64,000 nucleotides of DNA, taken from assembly GCA_026400105.1 (NCBI GenBank), contig JAPLPQ010000091.1, forward strand, positions 16,747-80,746. The letters are read 5' to 3'. A model generated the notes under the pieces. It had not been told where the DNA came from. It saw only the letters and a program-made list of their open reading frames with translations, and did no database searches. Numbering within the stretch: position 1 is the stretch's first letter; each line of letters opens with the position of its first letter. A program made the position numbers and the translations under genes. Source of the DNA: Burkholderiales bacterium (GTDB lineage: Bacteria > Pseudomonadota > Gammaproteobacteria > Burkholderiales > Burkholderiaceae_C). Shown in pieces: positions 26,975-34,065 of this stretch.

Positions 26975-27709
26975 TCAAGCCGCTGGCGCGACCGTAACCC
27001 CGTCGATACCGTGGCGCTGCAAGGCCTGCGCCACGAAGCCGGACGCCTTCATGGCCTCGACGAAGGCCGCGACATGATCTGCCGCGTCCTGGCCCGCAGC
27101 CTTGGCGGTTCCCATCGCCTGCCGGATCACCATGAAGCGACCGGGCAGCAGGCGCAGCCCCGGCAGGCGCGCCGCATCCATCTCGAGCTGCTGCTTGACG
27201 CCGGCAGCGACTTCGAGCCCCTGCTCCAGGAAGGCCGGCACCACGTCGGGCGACGAAGGCGCGCGCACGATCTCGGCCGCCTTGAGTTCGCGGCTCAGGA
27301 ACAGGTCGTAGGCGCTGCCCTTGCCGACGGCGACGCGCAGGCCGGCGCGGTCAACCTCCTCATTGGCCTGCAGCGGCGATTCGTCGCGCACCAGGTAGGC
27401 GCCCTCGATCAGCAGATAAGGCGCAGTGAAGGCGATCTCGGCGCCGCGCGCGGGATCGACCGCGAAGAAGCCGACATCCGCCCTGCCCTCGTTCACGGCA
27501 GCAACCGAATCGGCGGCCTTCTCGACGACCAGGAATTCGGCTTCGACGCCCAGGCGGCGCGCCAGCTCCGACGCCAGGTCGACTGAGACGCCGACGGGCT
27601 GACCGGACTCGGCGTCACGCTTGGCGAGGATGGGATTGCCGAGGTTGATGACGGCGCGCAGGCGGCCGGTCGGCACCAGGGAGGGAACGGCTGGGTGGTG
27701 GGCTATCAT
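26975..27709 (-). CDS. Solute-binding-protein family 3-like protein lacking a signal peptide
   Basis: A 244-residue protein with the amino-acid-binding SBP_bac_3 fold: GRLRAVINLGNPILA, GVSVDLASELARRLGVEAEF, ADVGFFAVDPARGAEIAFTAPY and a C-terminal MKASGFVAQALQRHG. From ATG 27709 the chain begins directly with MIAHHPAVPSLVPTGRL and has no hydrophobic leader. The frame extends upstream but the added residues are also not a signal sequence. No ABC permease or ATPase gene is adjacent. It may be a cytoplasmic ligand-binding or lyase-like relative (cyclohexadienyl-dehydratase type), or the export signal was lost. Confidence 0.8.
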   Translation of the reverse strand: MIAHHPAVPSLVPTGRLRAVINLGNPILAKRDAESGQPVGVSVDLASELARRLGVEAEFLVVEKAADSVAAVNEGRADVGFFAVDPARGAEIAFTAPYLLIEGAYLVRDESPLQANEEVDRAGLRVAVGKGSAYDLFLSRELKAAEIVRAPSSPDVVPAFLEQGLEVAAGVKQQLEMDAARLPGLRLLPGRFMVIRQAMGTAKAAGQDAADHVAAFVEAMKASGFVAQALQRHGIDGVTVAPAA

Positions 27710-27834
27710 GATCCGGATCCAGATTGGAAAGACAAGATTCTTATCCTGAACGATTTCAGGCCGCTGACGACACCCGGCCGATCCAGCGCTGAAATTGGTC
27801 TGGCAACAGCCCTCACCCGAAAGCACACCGCCCC

Positions 27835-28842
27835 ATGAAAGCCATTCACCTGCGTGCCCCTGCCGCACTCGACCAGCTGCAACTGTGCGACGACACCGAT
27901 CCGGGCGCACCGGGCGCTGGAGAGATTCGCGTTCGCCTGCATGCCAGCTCGCTCAACTTCCACGACTACGCGGTGGTGATCGGTGCCATGCCGACGGCCG
28001 ATGGCCGCATCCCGATGTCGGACGGCGCCGGCGTCGTGGAAGCGGTGGGTCAAGGGGTGGAGGAATTCAAGGTCGGCGACCCTGTCGTGTCCTGCTTCTT
28101 CCCGGGCTGGCTCGACGGCGGACCCAAGGTGGCAGACTTTTCCAGCGTGCCGGGCGATGGGGTCGACGGCTATGCCTGCGAAGCGGTCGTCAGGCCGGCG
28201 CATGGCTTCACCCGCGTCCCGGCGGGCTTCAGTCATGCCGAGGCCGCCACCTTGACGACGGCTGGGCTGACTGCCTGGCGCGCGCTGGTGGTCAATGGCG
28301 GACTCAAGGCCGGCGACACGGTGCTGGTGATGGGCAGCGGCGGGGTGTCGGTGTTTGCGCTGCAGTTTGCCAAGCTGATGGGTGCCACCGTCATCGCGAC
28401 CTCGTCCTCGGACGAGAAGCTCGAACGCCTGCAGGCGCTGGGGGCCGACCACGTTATCAACTACCGCACCCAGGCCGACTGGGGCGCCAAGGCGTTCGAA
28501 CTTGCGGGCGGAAAAGGCGTGGACCATGTGGTCGAGATCGGTGGCCCGGCCACCCTGCCGCAGTCGATCGCCGCGCTCAAGGTGGGCGGCCATATCGCCT
28601 TGATCGGGGTCTTGACCGGATTCAGCGGCGAGGTGCCGACGGCAGCCTTGATGGCGAAGCAGGGTCGGCTGCAAGGCTTGATCGTGGGCAGCCGTCAGCA
28701 GCAGCTCGACATGGTGCGAGCCATTGAAGCCAACCAGATGCGGCCCGTGATCGACCGCAGCTTTCCGCTGGAGCAGATTGCCGACGCCTTCCGGCATCAG
28801 GCCTCGGGCCAGCATTTCGGCAAGATCGTGCTCGAGTTCTGA
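27835..28842 (+). CDS. NAD(P)-dependent MDR-superfamily oxidoreductase (zinc-less alcohol dehydrogenase/quinone reductase like)
   Basis: A 335-residue medium-chain dehydrogenase. The GroES-like domain begins MKAIHLRAPAALDQLQLCDD, with SSLNFHDY, where zinc enzymes have a catalytic Cys. The nucleotide-binding motif MGSGGVSVFALQFAKLMGA lies at about 166-184, and ALGADHVINYR and GGHIALIGVLTG follow. Zinc-ligand Cys/His sets are missing, so it is a quinone-reductase-like or enoyl-reductase-like enzyme. The substrate is unknown. It is divergent from the solute-binding-like gene across 125 bases. Confidence 0.9.
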   Translation: MKAIHLRAPAALDQLQLCDDTDPGAPGAGEIRVRLHASSLNFHDYAVVIGAMPTADGRIPMSDGAGVVEAVGQGVEEFKVGDPVVSCFFPGWLDGGPKVADFSSVPGDGVDGYACEAVVRPAHGFTRVPAGFSHAEAATLTTAGLTAWRALVVNGGLKAGDTVLVMGSGGVSVFALQFAKLMGATVIATSSSDEKLERLQALGADHVINYRTQADWGAKAFELAGGKGVDHVVEIGGPATLPQSIAALKVGGHIALIGVLTGFSGEVPTAALMAKQGRLQGLIVGSRQQQLDMVRAIEANQMRPVIDRSFPLEQIADAFRHQASGQHFGKIVLEF

Positions 28843-28853
28843 CCCCGGCTCGG

Positions 28854-29183
28854 TCAGATTTCGTCGGCGTCGTTCATCGGATAGGGATCGGCCACGTAGG
28901 CCGGTCCCTTCATCACCAGCACGATGAAGGCGTATATCCCGACCGTGAGCAGCACCGTCCAGTGCAGGATGATGAGGCTCAGCACATAGATATCGACCAT
29001 ACCCGGCATGCTCGAGCTCTCAATGCTGAACTCGAGCCAGATCGCGACCCGGGCCAGCAGGGATGGCAGCAGCAGCAAGAGCGTGCCAAGCCAGGCAATC
29101 CGGGGCAGGCTCCGCAGGGTGACCCGCTCGGCGCCGGCTGGGGTTTGCTGGAAACCCGGGAGCTTGTTGAATAGTCCGGCCAT
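28854..29183 (-). CDS. Small two-helix membrane protein, unknown function
   Basis: A 109-residue hypothetical protein. A cytoplasmic N-terminus of about 30 residues precedes two hydrophobic segments, AWLGTLLLLLPSLLARVAIW (about 30-50) and LSLIILHWTVLLTVGIYAFIVLVM (about 68-91), then an acidic tail. Codon use and GC content match the flanking chromosome. It is convergent with the MDR gene and is the last ordinary gene before the AT-rich block. No family is recognised. Confidence 0.65.
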   Translation of the reverse strand: MAGLFNKLPGFQQTPAGAERVTLRSLPRIAWLGTLLLLLPSLLARVAIWLEFSIESSSMPGMVDIYVLSLIILHWTVLLTVGIYAFIVLVMKGPAYVADPYPMNDADEI

Positions 29184-29253
29184 GGGTGTCGATCGAGGAG
29201 TTCAGGCGCTTGCCGGTGGCGGCGTGGGTCTTGATGCTACAAGCCCAGGCCTT

Positions 29254-29270
29254 GTTTGTCCAGGACAAAC
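29254..29270. repeat. 17-bp perfect palindrome GTTTGTCC-A-GGACAAAC
   Basis: The arms are 29254-29261 and 29263-29270 with a single central base. It sits in the 293-base gene-free stretch (29184-29476) at the edge of the AT-rich block, in GC-rich DNA that has no convincing gene: the open frames on both strands here resemble nothing recognised. It could be an operator or a recombination remnant. Confidence 0.5.
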
Positions 29271-29392
29271 TACGGGAAGCTAGATCGAACTTGAGGCCGG
29301 CCACAAGCCTGGGGACTCTAGAAAAACTGCTTACGTCCAAGTCTTTAGGACTGATTTCGACCCCATGCCATCGTTGAGCTTCAAGGAAACCT

Positions 29393-29452
29393 ATCGTTCA
29401 ACGCCAAAGCTAACGTGCGGCAATGCTATGAATTGGCACCCCTGTTGAACGA
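29393..29452 (-). other. attC-like integron cassette recombination site
   Basis: The site is a 60-base imperfect inverted repeat whose outer 10 bases ATCGTTCAAC / GTTGAACGAT pair perfectly. The embedded heptamers GTTCAAC (29396-29402) and GTTGAAC (29444-29450) match the attC core consensus RYYYAAC and GTTRRRY. Inner boxes GCTAA (29409-29413) and TTGGC (29433-29437) pair with one G·U, each separated from the outer box by 6 bases, as in known attC sites. The site begins 24 bases downstream of the 29477-30409 gene stop. The two sides are symmetric, so orientation is inferred from the genes. Confidence 0.72.
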
Positions 29453-29476
29453 TCAATTAGTCTAATTCCGGGAGCC

Positions 29477-30409
29477 TCATTGGGCTATCTCCCTTTTGAA
29501 AAGAGCAACATAAGAATCAGTATTTTCATAAAAGTTCTGAACCGTATCTCCATCCAAAGGGACGGCACTCGAAATAGTCTTAAGGTAGCAAATTAGCGAC
29601 TGATAGACAAACAAGAACATGAACCAACAGTGGGCATAGGTCTTTAGAGATGCGTAGCTACTTTGAAATGGCGCGATTGAATTTGCGTGAGCTCGGTCAT
29701 TCCTGAATGAGTATCCTAATCCACTAAGTAGAAAGAAGAGCCTATCTGAGTCGGCCAACTGCAACTCTGCATTCCCGATCCTAAGCAAGCCCCCCTGTAT
29801 TCCGAGCCTCAACAAGGCTGCGCCGTTACGACGCTGACTGTGATTACTGTAGTCGTATTTTGTAGTAAGCGCAGTCAGAAAAAATTGGAGGGGATAGCTC
29901 GTAATTTCTCCACTGCCACTCCTTAAAAGAAGACGCTTGCCAAATTTCGACATCGCCGCATGGTTTTTTGATGAAACTGAATAGGGTTTTCCCGCAGCAA
30001 CCTGCTTAAAAAGGTATTCACACGTTTGATATGGTATTTTGTCGAGCAAATTGAAGAAAGCACGATGAAGTCGCGCGTCAGAGCGCAGGCAGCCGAGAAT
30101 TTTCGGAGCAGCTTCTACGCGCAAGCAGTCAGTAATATTTCCCGAGGCGTAAGATGTTACAATATTCTCCATTGCACGCCATATCCAGTCGAACGCATGG
30201 TCCGGTCTTTTCGGAAGGCTACCAAGAGCATCAATCAAGTACGAGATTGTGATATGGGCCTCTCGGTCCGATGTCGGCAAGAAGCGATGCGGATGGAAAC
30301 ATTGCCGCCCATTTAAGTTGCGCAACAATTCATCAAACGCTTGCTCAGCCGGAAAGAGTGCCGTGTTTGGCCAAGAATTAACAAAATCGAGACGCTTATC
30401 GTTTGACAT
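29477..30409 (-). CDS. HEPN-motif protein of unknown function (cassette gene 2)
   Basis: A 310-residue protein without a recognised family. The C-terminal region is helical and contains RNDRAH (Arg236-His241), matching the HEPN ribonuclease motif RNxxxH, followed by a hydrophobic helix (HCWFMFLFVYQSLICYL). The N-terminal two thirds are mixed alpha/beta with no clear motif. ATG 30409 has a weak GCGGAAA upstream. It lies 65 bases after the tandem-HEPN gene in the same direction and directly precedes the attC-like site. Codon use is much more AT-rich than that of its neighbours. HEPN proteins are frequently RNases of toxin-antitoxin or anti-phage systems; that role is inferred, not shown. Confidence 0.7.
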   Translation of the reverse strand: MSNDKRLDFVNSWPNTALFPAEQAFDELLRNLNGRQCFHPHRFLPTSDREAHITISYLIDALGSLPKRPDHAFDWIWRAMENIVTSYASGNITDCLRVEAAPKILGCLRSDARLHRAFFNLLDKIPYQTCEYLFKQVAAGKPYSVSSKNHAAMSKFGKRLLLRSGSGEITSYPLQFFLTALTTKYDYSNHSQRRNGAALLRLGIQGGLLRIGNAELQLADSDRLFFLLSGLGYSFRNDRAHANSIAPFQSSYASLKTYAHCWFMFLFVYQSLICYLKTISSAVPLDGDTVQNFYENTDSYVALFKREIAQ

Positions 30410-30474
30410 TTTCCGCGATCCAAAAGCCCAATTAAAAACTTAATCGAAATTCGCCTTGAGCTCACAATCAGACA

Positions 30475-31644
30475 TCAAGAAGACTCAATTGACGATACTT
30501 TTTCTTCATTAACACCATCTTCCGATTGAGCCAGACAATCCCTCAGAATTTCCGCCTTAATCCGCTCTGCCTCGCTGGAAATATTATTCCCTTTTTCGTT
30601 CAAGGTGAAAGTGTAATGATACAACCGAGCCGCACCAGGAAGTTTTTTTGGTAAATGTGATATCGACACATTTAAGTCTTTCACCTCAATCATGAACTGT
30701 TTCCCGCCCAGCGCCGGATCAGCCATTAAGAAATTCTTCAGCGTTTCGTGCATCCACTGATCTGGAGGCAGCAGCACACGACTGCTCTCATAGTTTGGGA
30801 GCTCAGCTTCTCGCTGCTTTTTCGCAATAGCGACTTTCTGCCTTGTCTCGTCAATGTTTAACGAGCCTAAAAATGCTTCCAACTCCTCAACCGAAGACAC
30901 TGCGGCAACAACGTCTTCTCGTGTTGGCTCAGCCCTGCCGTGTGCCGCTTGATTTCGAAGTCGCCTTGTGTTCTCGAGCCTATCCCTCAGGCCAGCCGGG
31001 AGTTCAATACCATTGACTTCAAGGTAGCGCGCAGAAACAGGAAGCGATGGTGCAAATCTCTCTCCGATACCCACTTTACTCCCAAACTGAAGCATGGTCT
31101 TCTCAAGATACGCGACAGCTGACAAGAGTGCGCCCAACGGGTGAACCTTACCTAGCTTTTTAAGGTTCTCCAACTCCGAGTCGTTTGACGGCTCTCGCAT
31201 TTTTAGTGCGACAAGATCCTTGTCATCTGCGAACTGCGCAATAAGCTCGTCAAAATCTTGGCCGTAATGCTGCTTGACGATTGAGCGAAAGAACTCAAGG
31301 GCAACATTCATATAGAATATTGCCGTGAGTTCGTTCGGAGAGCCAAATCGGTGTTGAAGCGCGTTGCGCTCGTCGATCAGAAGCTCAAGCTTGTTTAAAA
31401 ACGGTACGGATATTTTCTTCGTTGCCAGAAGTTCGATGCATCCGTGTATCGTTATTGTTTCCTTTGGGTTCTTGTAGATCGAATCGCCACTATCAAGAAT
31501 CATATCCTTCAGGAGAAGCTCGACAGAGTTTGAAAGATGGAGTATGACCAATTTCCGGTCAAGCTCACTCGTGCCATTGAAGTGCGTTATGGAATGACCA
31601 AGTAGCTCCATTGAGCTTTGGAATAAAGGAGATTCAATGGCCAT
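30475..31644 (-). CDS. Tandem HEPN-motif protein (cassette gene 1)
   Basis: A 389-residue, mostly helical protein with two HEPN-type motifs. RNALQH (Arg93-His98) follows a helix pair beginning LDRKLVILHLSNSVELLLKD. RNQAAH (Arg230-His235) follows LLSAVAYLEKTMLQFG and precedes EDVVAAVSSVEELEAFLGSL. Residues 250-389 are a mixed C-terminal region (PPDQWMHETLKNF, TFTLNEKGNNISSEAERIKA) of unknown fold. GGAGG lies 9 bases upstream of ATG 31644. The first HEPN part recalls DUF3644-type proteins, but this is only an impression. The two genes probably form one operon read from the attI side. Confidence 0.75.
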   Translation of the reverse strand: MAIESPLFQSSMELLGHSITHFNGTSELDRKLVILHLSNSVELLLKDMILDSGDSIYKNPKETITIHGCIELLATKKISVPFLNKLELLIDERNALQHRFGSPNELTAIFYMNVALEFFRSIVKQHYGQDFDELIAQFADDKDLVALKMREPSNDSELENLKKLGKVHPLGALLSAVAYLEKTMLQFGSKVGIGERFAPSLPVSARYLEVNGIELPAGLRDRLENTRRLRNQAAHGRAEPTREDVVAAVSSVEELEAFLGSLNIDETRQKVAIAKKQREAELPNYESSRVLLPPDQWMHETLKNFLMADPALGGKQFMIEVKDLNVSISHLPKKLPGAARLYHYTFTLNEKGNNISSEAERIKAEILRDCLAQSEDGVNEEKVSSIESS

Positions 31645-31793
31645 ACATTATTTCCTCCAGGGTCTGTGCGCTCAAAATTTTATGAAGGCTATTTTTTAAG
31701 AGAGATAGTGTCGTCACATAATATCGGGTTTGCTGCATAAAATCGCCTAAGGGTACGAACGAGACCAGCTTATCTACTGGCAATCAACGCACC
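31645..31793 (-). promoter_or_regulatory. Candidate attI/promoter region between broken intI and the HEPN operon
   Basis: A 149-base AT-rich divergent spacer. On the minus strand CTTAGGC (31751-31745) differs from the attI/attC core GTTRRRY only in the first base, and GTTGATT (31788-31782) is another near match, so attI cannot be fixed. TATTAT (31723-31718, minus) is a plausible -10 for the HEPN operon, but no good -35 is present. Confidence 0.4.
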
Positions 31794-32262
31794 ATGTTGT
31801 ATGCAAATTCAGCAATAACGCTCCATAAAAAACGGCACAAATCTCTGGAACCGCCGCGCTCGGTCAAGGTTCTGGATCAATTGCGGAAGCCTCTTCGATA
31901 TTAGCACCATTGCTTACGAAAAGAGCAGGCGCGTGTCCATTGGGGACGAGCTTTTATACGCTTCCATGGTTTGGTACACCTAACGCAACTGGACGTCACA
32001 GCCGTCGAAGCCTTTATGTCGTGGCTTGCCAGCAAGCGCGGAGGTCTTACCATCGACGCAACGGCAAGCCTGGGCAGCACTTCTGTACTTCTATGGAAAG
32101 GTCCTAGGCATCGACCTGCCATGCATGAAGGAAATTTTCGCCCTCGCCCGACACGCTGTTTGCCAGTCGTTCAAGCAACTGATGTCCGCTCCTGGCAGAG
32201 TGCTCCATCGGCTAACAGCATCCCACTGCACTGGATACAGGGGCTGCAAAATGGCTAGCTGA
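31794..32262 (+). pseudogene. intI: Degenerate, truncated integron integrase (tyrosine recombinase) gene
   Basis: From ATG 31794 the frame reads into RSVKVLDQLRKPLRY, then a TAG at 31902 replaces what should be a Leu codon. It continues as KEQARVHWGRAFIRFHG and VTAVEAFMSWLASKR. Near 32040 the homology shifts to the +1 frame (STQRQAWAALLYFYGKVLGI, DLPCMKEI), and near 32130 back again (RPRPTRCLPVV). These blocks correspond in order to the N-terminal SAM-like domain of IntI proteins, strikingly like class 1 IntI. The catalytic Arg-His-Arg-Tyr domain is absent. From 32263 to the aceA terminator nothing else is recognisable. Confidence 0.82.
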
Positions 32263-32324
32263 AGTGCTCGCGACACCGGAAACACCTTTTCAGGCGGAAG
32301 TACACCCCACCACCACCCCCCACG

Positions 32325-32358
32325 AAAAAGCCACCCGACACTTTCGCATCAGATGGCT
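32325..32358 (-). terminator. Rho-independent terminator of aceA
   Basis: On the minus strand, AGCCATCTGA pairs with TCGGGTGGCT (10 bp, two G·U pairs) around a 10-base loop and runs into TTTTTCG. It starts 39 bases after the aceA stop and separates aceA from the integron remnant. Confidence 0.85.
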
Positions 32359-32397
32359 TCTTGCTCAAGGCACCCGTTCAGATGCCTGAATAACAGA

Positions 32398-33717
32398 TCA
32401 GTGGAACTGTTCTTCTTCGGTCGAGCCGGTCAGGGCCTTGACGCTGGACGAACCGCCCTGGATCACGGTGGTGACGTCGTCGAAGTAGCCGGTACCGACT
32501 TCCTGCTGGTGCGACACGAAGGTGTAGCCTTGTTCGCGAGCGGCGAATTCCGGTTCCTGCACCATGTTGACGTAGTGCTTCATGCCTTCGCCGCGGGCGT
32601 AGGCGTGGGCGAACTTGAAGGTGTTGTACCAGTTGACGTGGATGCCAGCCAGCGTGATGAACTGGTACTTGTAGCCCAGCGCCGACAGCTCTTCCTGGAA
32701 GGAGGCGATCTGCGAGTCGTTGAGGTTCTTCTTCCAGTTGAAGGACGGCGAGCAGTTGTAGGACAGCAGCTTGCCCGGGCAGGCGGCCTGCACGGCTTGG
32801 GCGAATTCGCGGGCGAAGCCGATGTCGGGCACGCCGGTCTCACACCAGACCAGATCGGCGTACGGAGCGTAAGCCACGCCGCGGGAGATGGACTGCTCCA
32901 GACCGTTCTTGACGCGGTAGAAGCCTTCCTGGGTGCGCTCGCCAGTCAGGAACGGCTTGTCGTTGGCGTCGTAGTCGCTGGTGATCAGGTTGGCGGCTTC
33001 GGCGTCGGTACGGGCCAGGATCAGGGTCGGCACGCCCAGCACGTCGGCAGCGAAACGCGCGGAGATCAGCTTCTCGACGGCTTCACGGGTCGGAACCAGC
33101 ACCTTGCCACCCATGTGACCGCACTTCTTGGCGGCGGCCAGCTGGTCTTCGAAGTGAACGCCGGCAGCACCGGAGACGATCATGTTCTTCATCAGCTCGA
33201 AGGCGTTGAGCACGCCACCGAAACCGGCTTCCGCGTCAGCGACGATCGGCAGGAAGTAGTCGATGAAGCCTTCTTCGCCCGGGTTGATGCCACGCGACCA
33301 CTGGATTTCGTCAGCGCGCTTGAAGGTGTTGTTGATGCGGCGCACCATGGTCGGGACCGAGTCGTAGGCGTACAGCGACTGGTCCGGGTACATGGTTTCG
33401 GAGGTGTTGCCGTCGGCGGCGACCTGCCAGCCCGACAGGTACACCGCTTCCAGGCCAGCCTTGGCTTGCTGCATGGCCTGGCCGGCGGAGATGGCGCCGA
33501 AGGCGTTGACGTAACCCTTCTTGGCGCCGCCGTTGACCTTGTCCCACAGCACCTTGGCGCCGCGCTGGGCCAGGGTGTACTCGGGCTGCAGGCTGCCGCG
33601 CAGGCGCACCACGTCGGCAGCGCTGTAGCCGCGCTTGACCAGCTTCCAGCGCGGGTTCTCGGCCCAGTCTTTTTCGAGGGCTTCGATCTGTTGCTGACGG
33701 CTCAGTTGTTGGCTCAT
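32398..33717 (-). CDS. aceA: Isocitrate lyase
   Basis: A 439-residue enzyme splitting isocitrate to glyoxylate and succinate, the first step of the glyoxylate shunt. The catalytic signature KKCGH is at 197-201 (Cys199). Upstream lie the substrate-binding segments [11 protein letters not shown] and [32 protein letters not shown] lies downstream. The C-terminus (GSTEEEQFH) is typical of the short bacterial form. AGGAGA precedes ATG 33717. It has its own terminator, and the upstream region has two perfect palindromes. Malate synthase is not nearby. Confidence 0.97.
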   Translation of the reverse strand: MSQQLSRQQQIEALEKDWAENPRWKLVKRGYSAADVVRLRGSLQPEYTLAQRGAKVLWDKVNGGAKKGYVNAFGAISAGQAMQQAKAGLEAVYLSGWQVAADGNTSETMYPDQSLYAYDSVPTMVRRINNTFKRADEIQWSRGINPGEEGFIDYFLPIVADAEAGFGGVLNAFELMKNMIVSGAAGVHFEDQLAAAKKCGHMGGKVLVPTREAVEKLISARFAADVLGVPTLILARTDAEAANLITSDYDANDKPFLTGERTQEGFYRVKNGLEQSISRGVAYAPYADLVWCETGVPDIGFAREFAQAVQAACPGKLLSYNCSPSFNWKKNLNDSQIASFQEELSALGYKYQFITLAGIHVNWYNTFKFAHAYARGEGMKHYVNMVQEPEFAAREQGYTFVSHQQEVGTGYFDDVTTVIQGGSSSVKALTGSTEEEQFH

Positions 33718-33800
33718 GGAGTTCTCCTAAGTGGATGTAAGGGTTCGGGTTTGGCTGCCGTTTTTGCTGTTGCAAGTTTGGTGCCGTTGGATACAGTCTA

Positions 33801-33816
33801 AGTCTTCTATAAGACT
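33801..33816. promoter_or_regulatory. Operator-like palindrome 1 upstream of aceA
   Basis: AGTCTT-CTAT-AAGACT, perfect 6-bp arms with a 4-base centre, about 85 bases upstream of the aceA start. It shares the GTCTT-N4-AAGAC core with the second site. Confidence 0.65.
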
Positions 33817-33830
33817 CGAAACCAATCTTA

Positions 33831-33846
33831 TGTCTTATACAAGACA
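33831..33846. promoter_or_regulatory. Operator-like palindrome 2 upstream of aceA
   Basis: TGTCTT-ATAC-AAGACA, perfect 6-bp arms, with its centre exactly 30 bases from that of site 1. This is close to three helical turns, so two regulator dimers could bind on the same face. The regulator is unidentified; a carbon-metabolism (GntR- or LysR-type) factor is a guess. Confidence 0.65.
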
Positions 33847-34065
33847 TTTTTTTATTTGTTTATTTTCAATAACTTACAAAAATAAAATCATCATGTGAAA
33901 ATACCAATCGACAGACGGGAAAAAGATAGCTGCTGGCCGTCGGCTCCGTTTCACCTAGCAAAATTCATATTTTGTAATGTAAAAATTTCGGCTTTATGAC
34001 GCACCAGACCGGAGCAAGATGGCCTCGACCCGGATCGGTGCCGCTTTCTCTGCGAAAATGGTGAA

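Larger units (their letters stand above)
29393..32262. mobile_element. Fossil integron: broken intI, attI region, two-gene HEPN cassette and attC
   Basis: This block is clearly more AT-rich than its surroundings. From right to left it holds a degenerate integron integrase gene (31794-32262, plus strand), a 149-base spacer where attI would lie, two minus-strand HEPN genes, and a 60-base attC-like site. Divergent intI and cassette genes followed by attC is the canonical integron layout. Integrase decay implies that the cassette can no longer be moved in cis. The class of integrase and the exact attI site are not determined. Confidence 0.72.
33718..34065. other. Divergent intergenic region between aceA and ribE
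   Basis: A 348-base gene-free region. The aceA side has a GC-rich leader, two operator-like palindromes (33801-33816, 33831-33846) and then an AT-rich tract (about 33845-33990) with long A/T runs, suitable for promoters in both directions. No FMN riboswitch (RFN element) could be recognised ahead of ribE. Open frames crossing the region are not credible genes. Confidence 0.6.

Noticed and set aside
29020..29340. Minus-strand open frame across the small membrane-protein gene and the palindrome
   Set aside because: It overlaps a better gene, starts with TTG and resembles nothing known.
30410..30474. A second attC site between the two HEPN genes
   Set aside because: No GTTRRRY/RYYYAAC pair or inverted repeat is present in this 65-base spacer, so I treat both genes as one cassette.
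33850..34065. FMN riboswitch before ribE
   Set aside because: The conserved RFN-element helices and loop sequences are not visible; the region is simply AT-rich.
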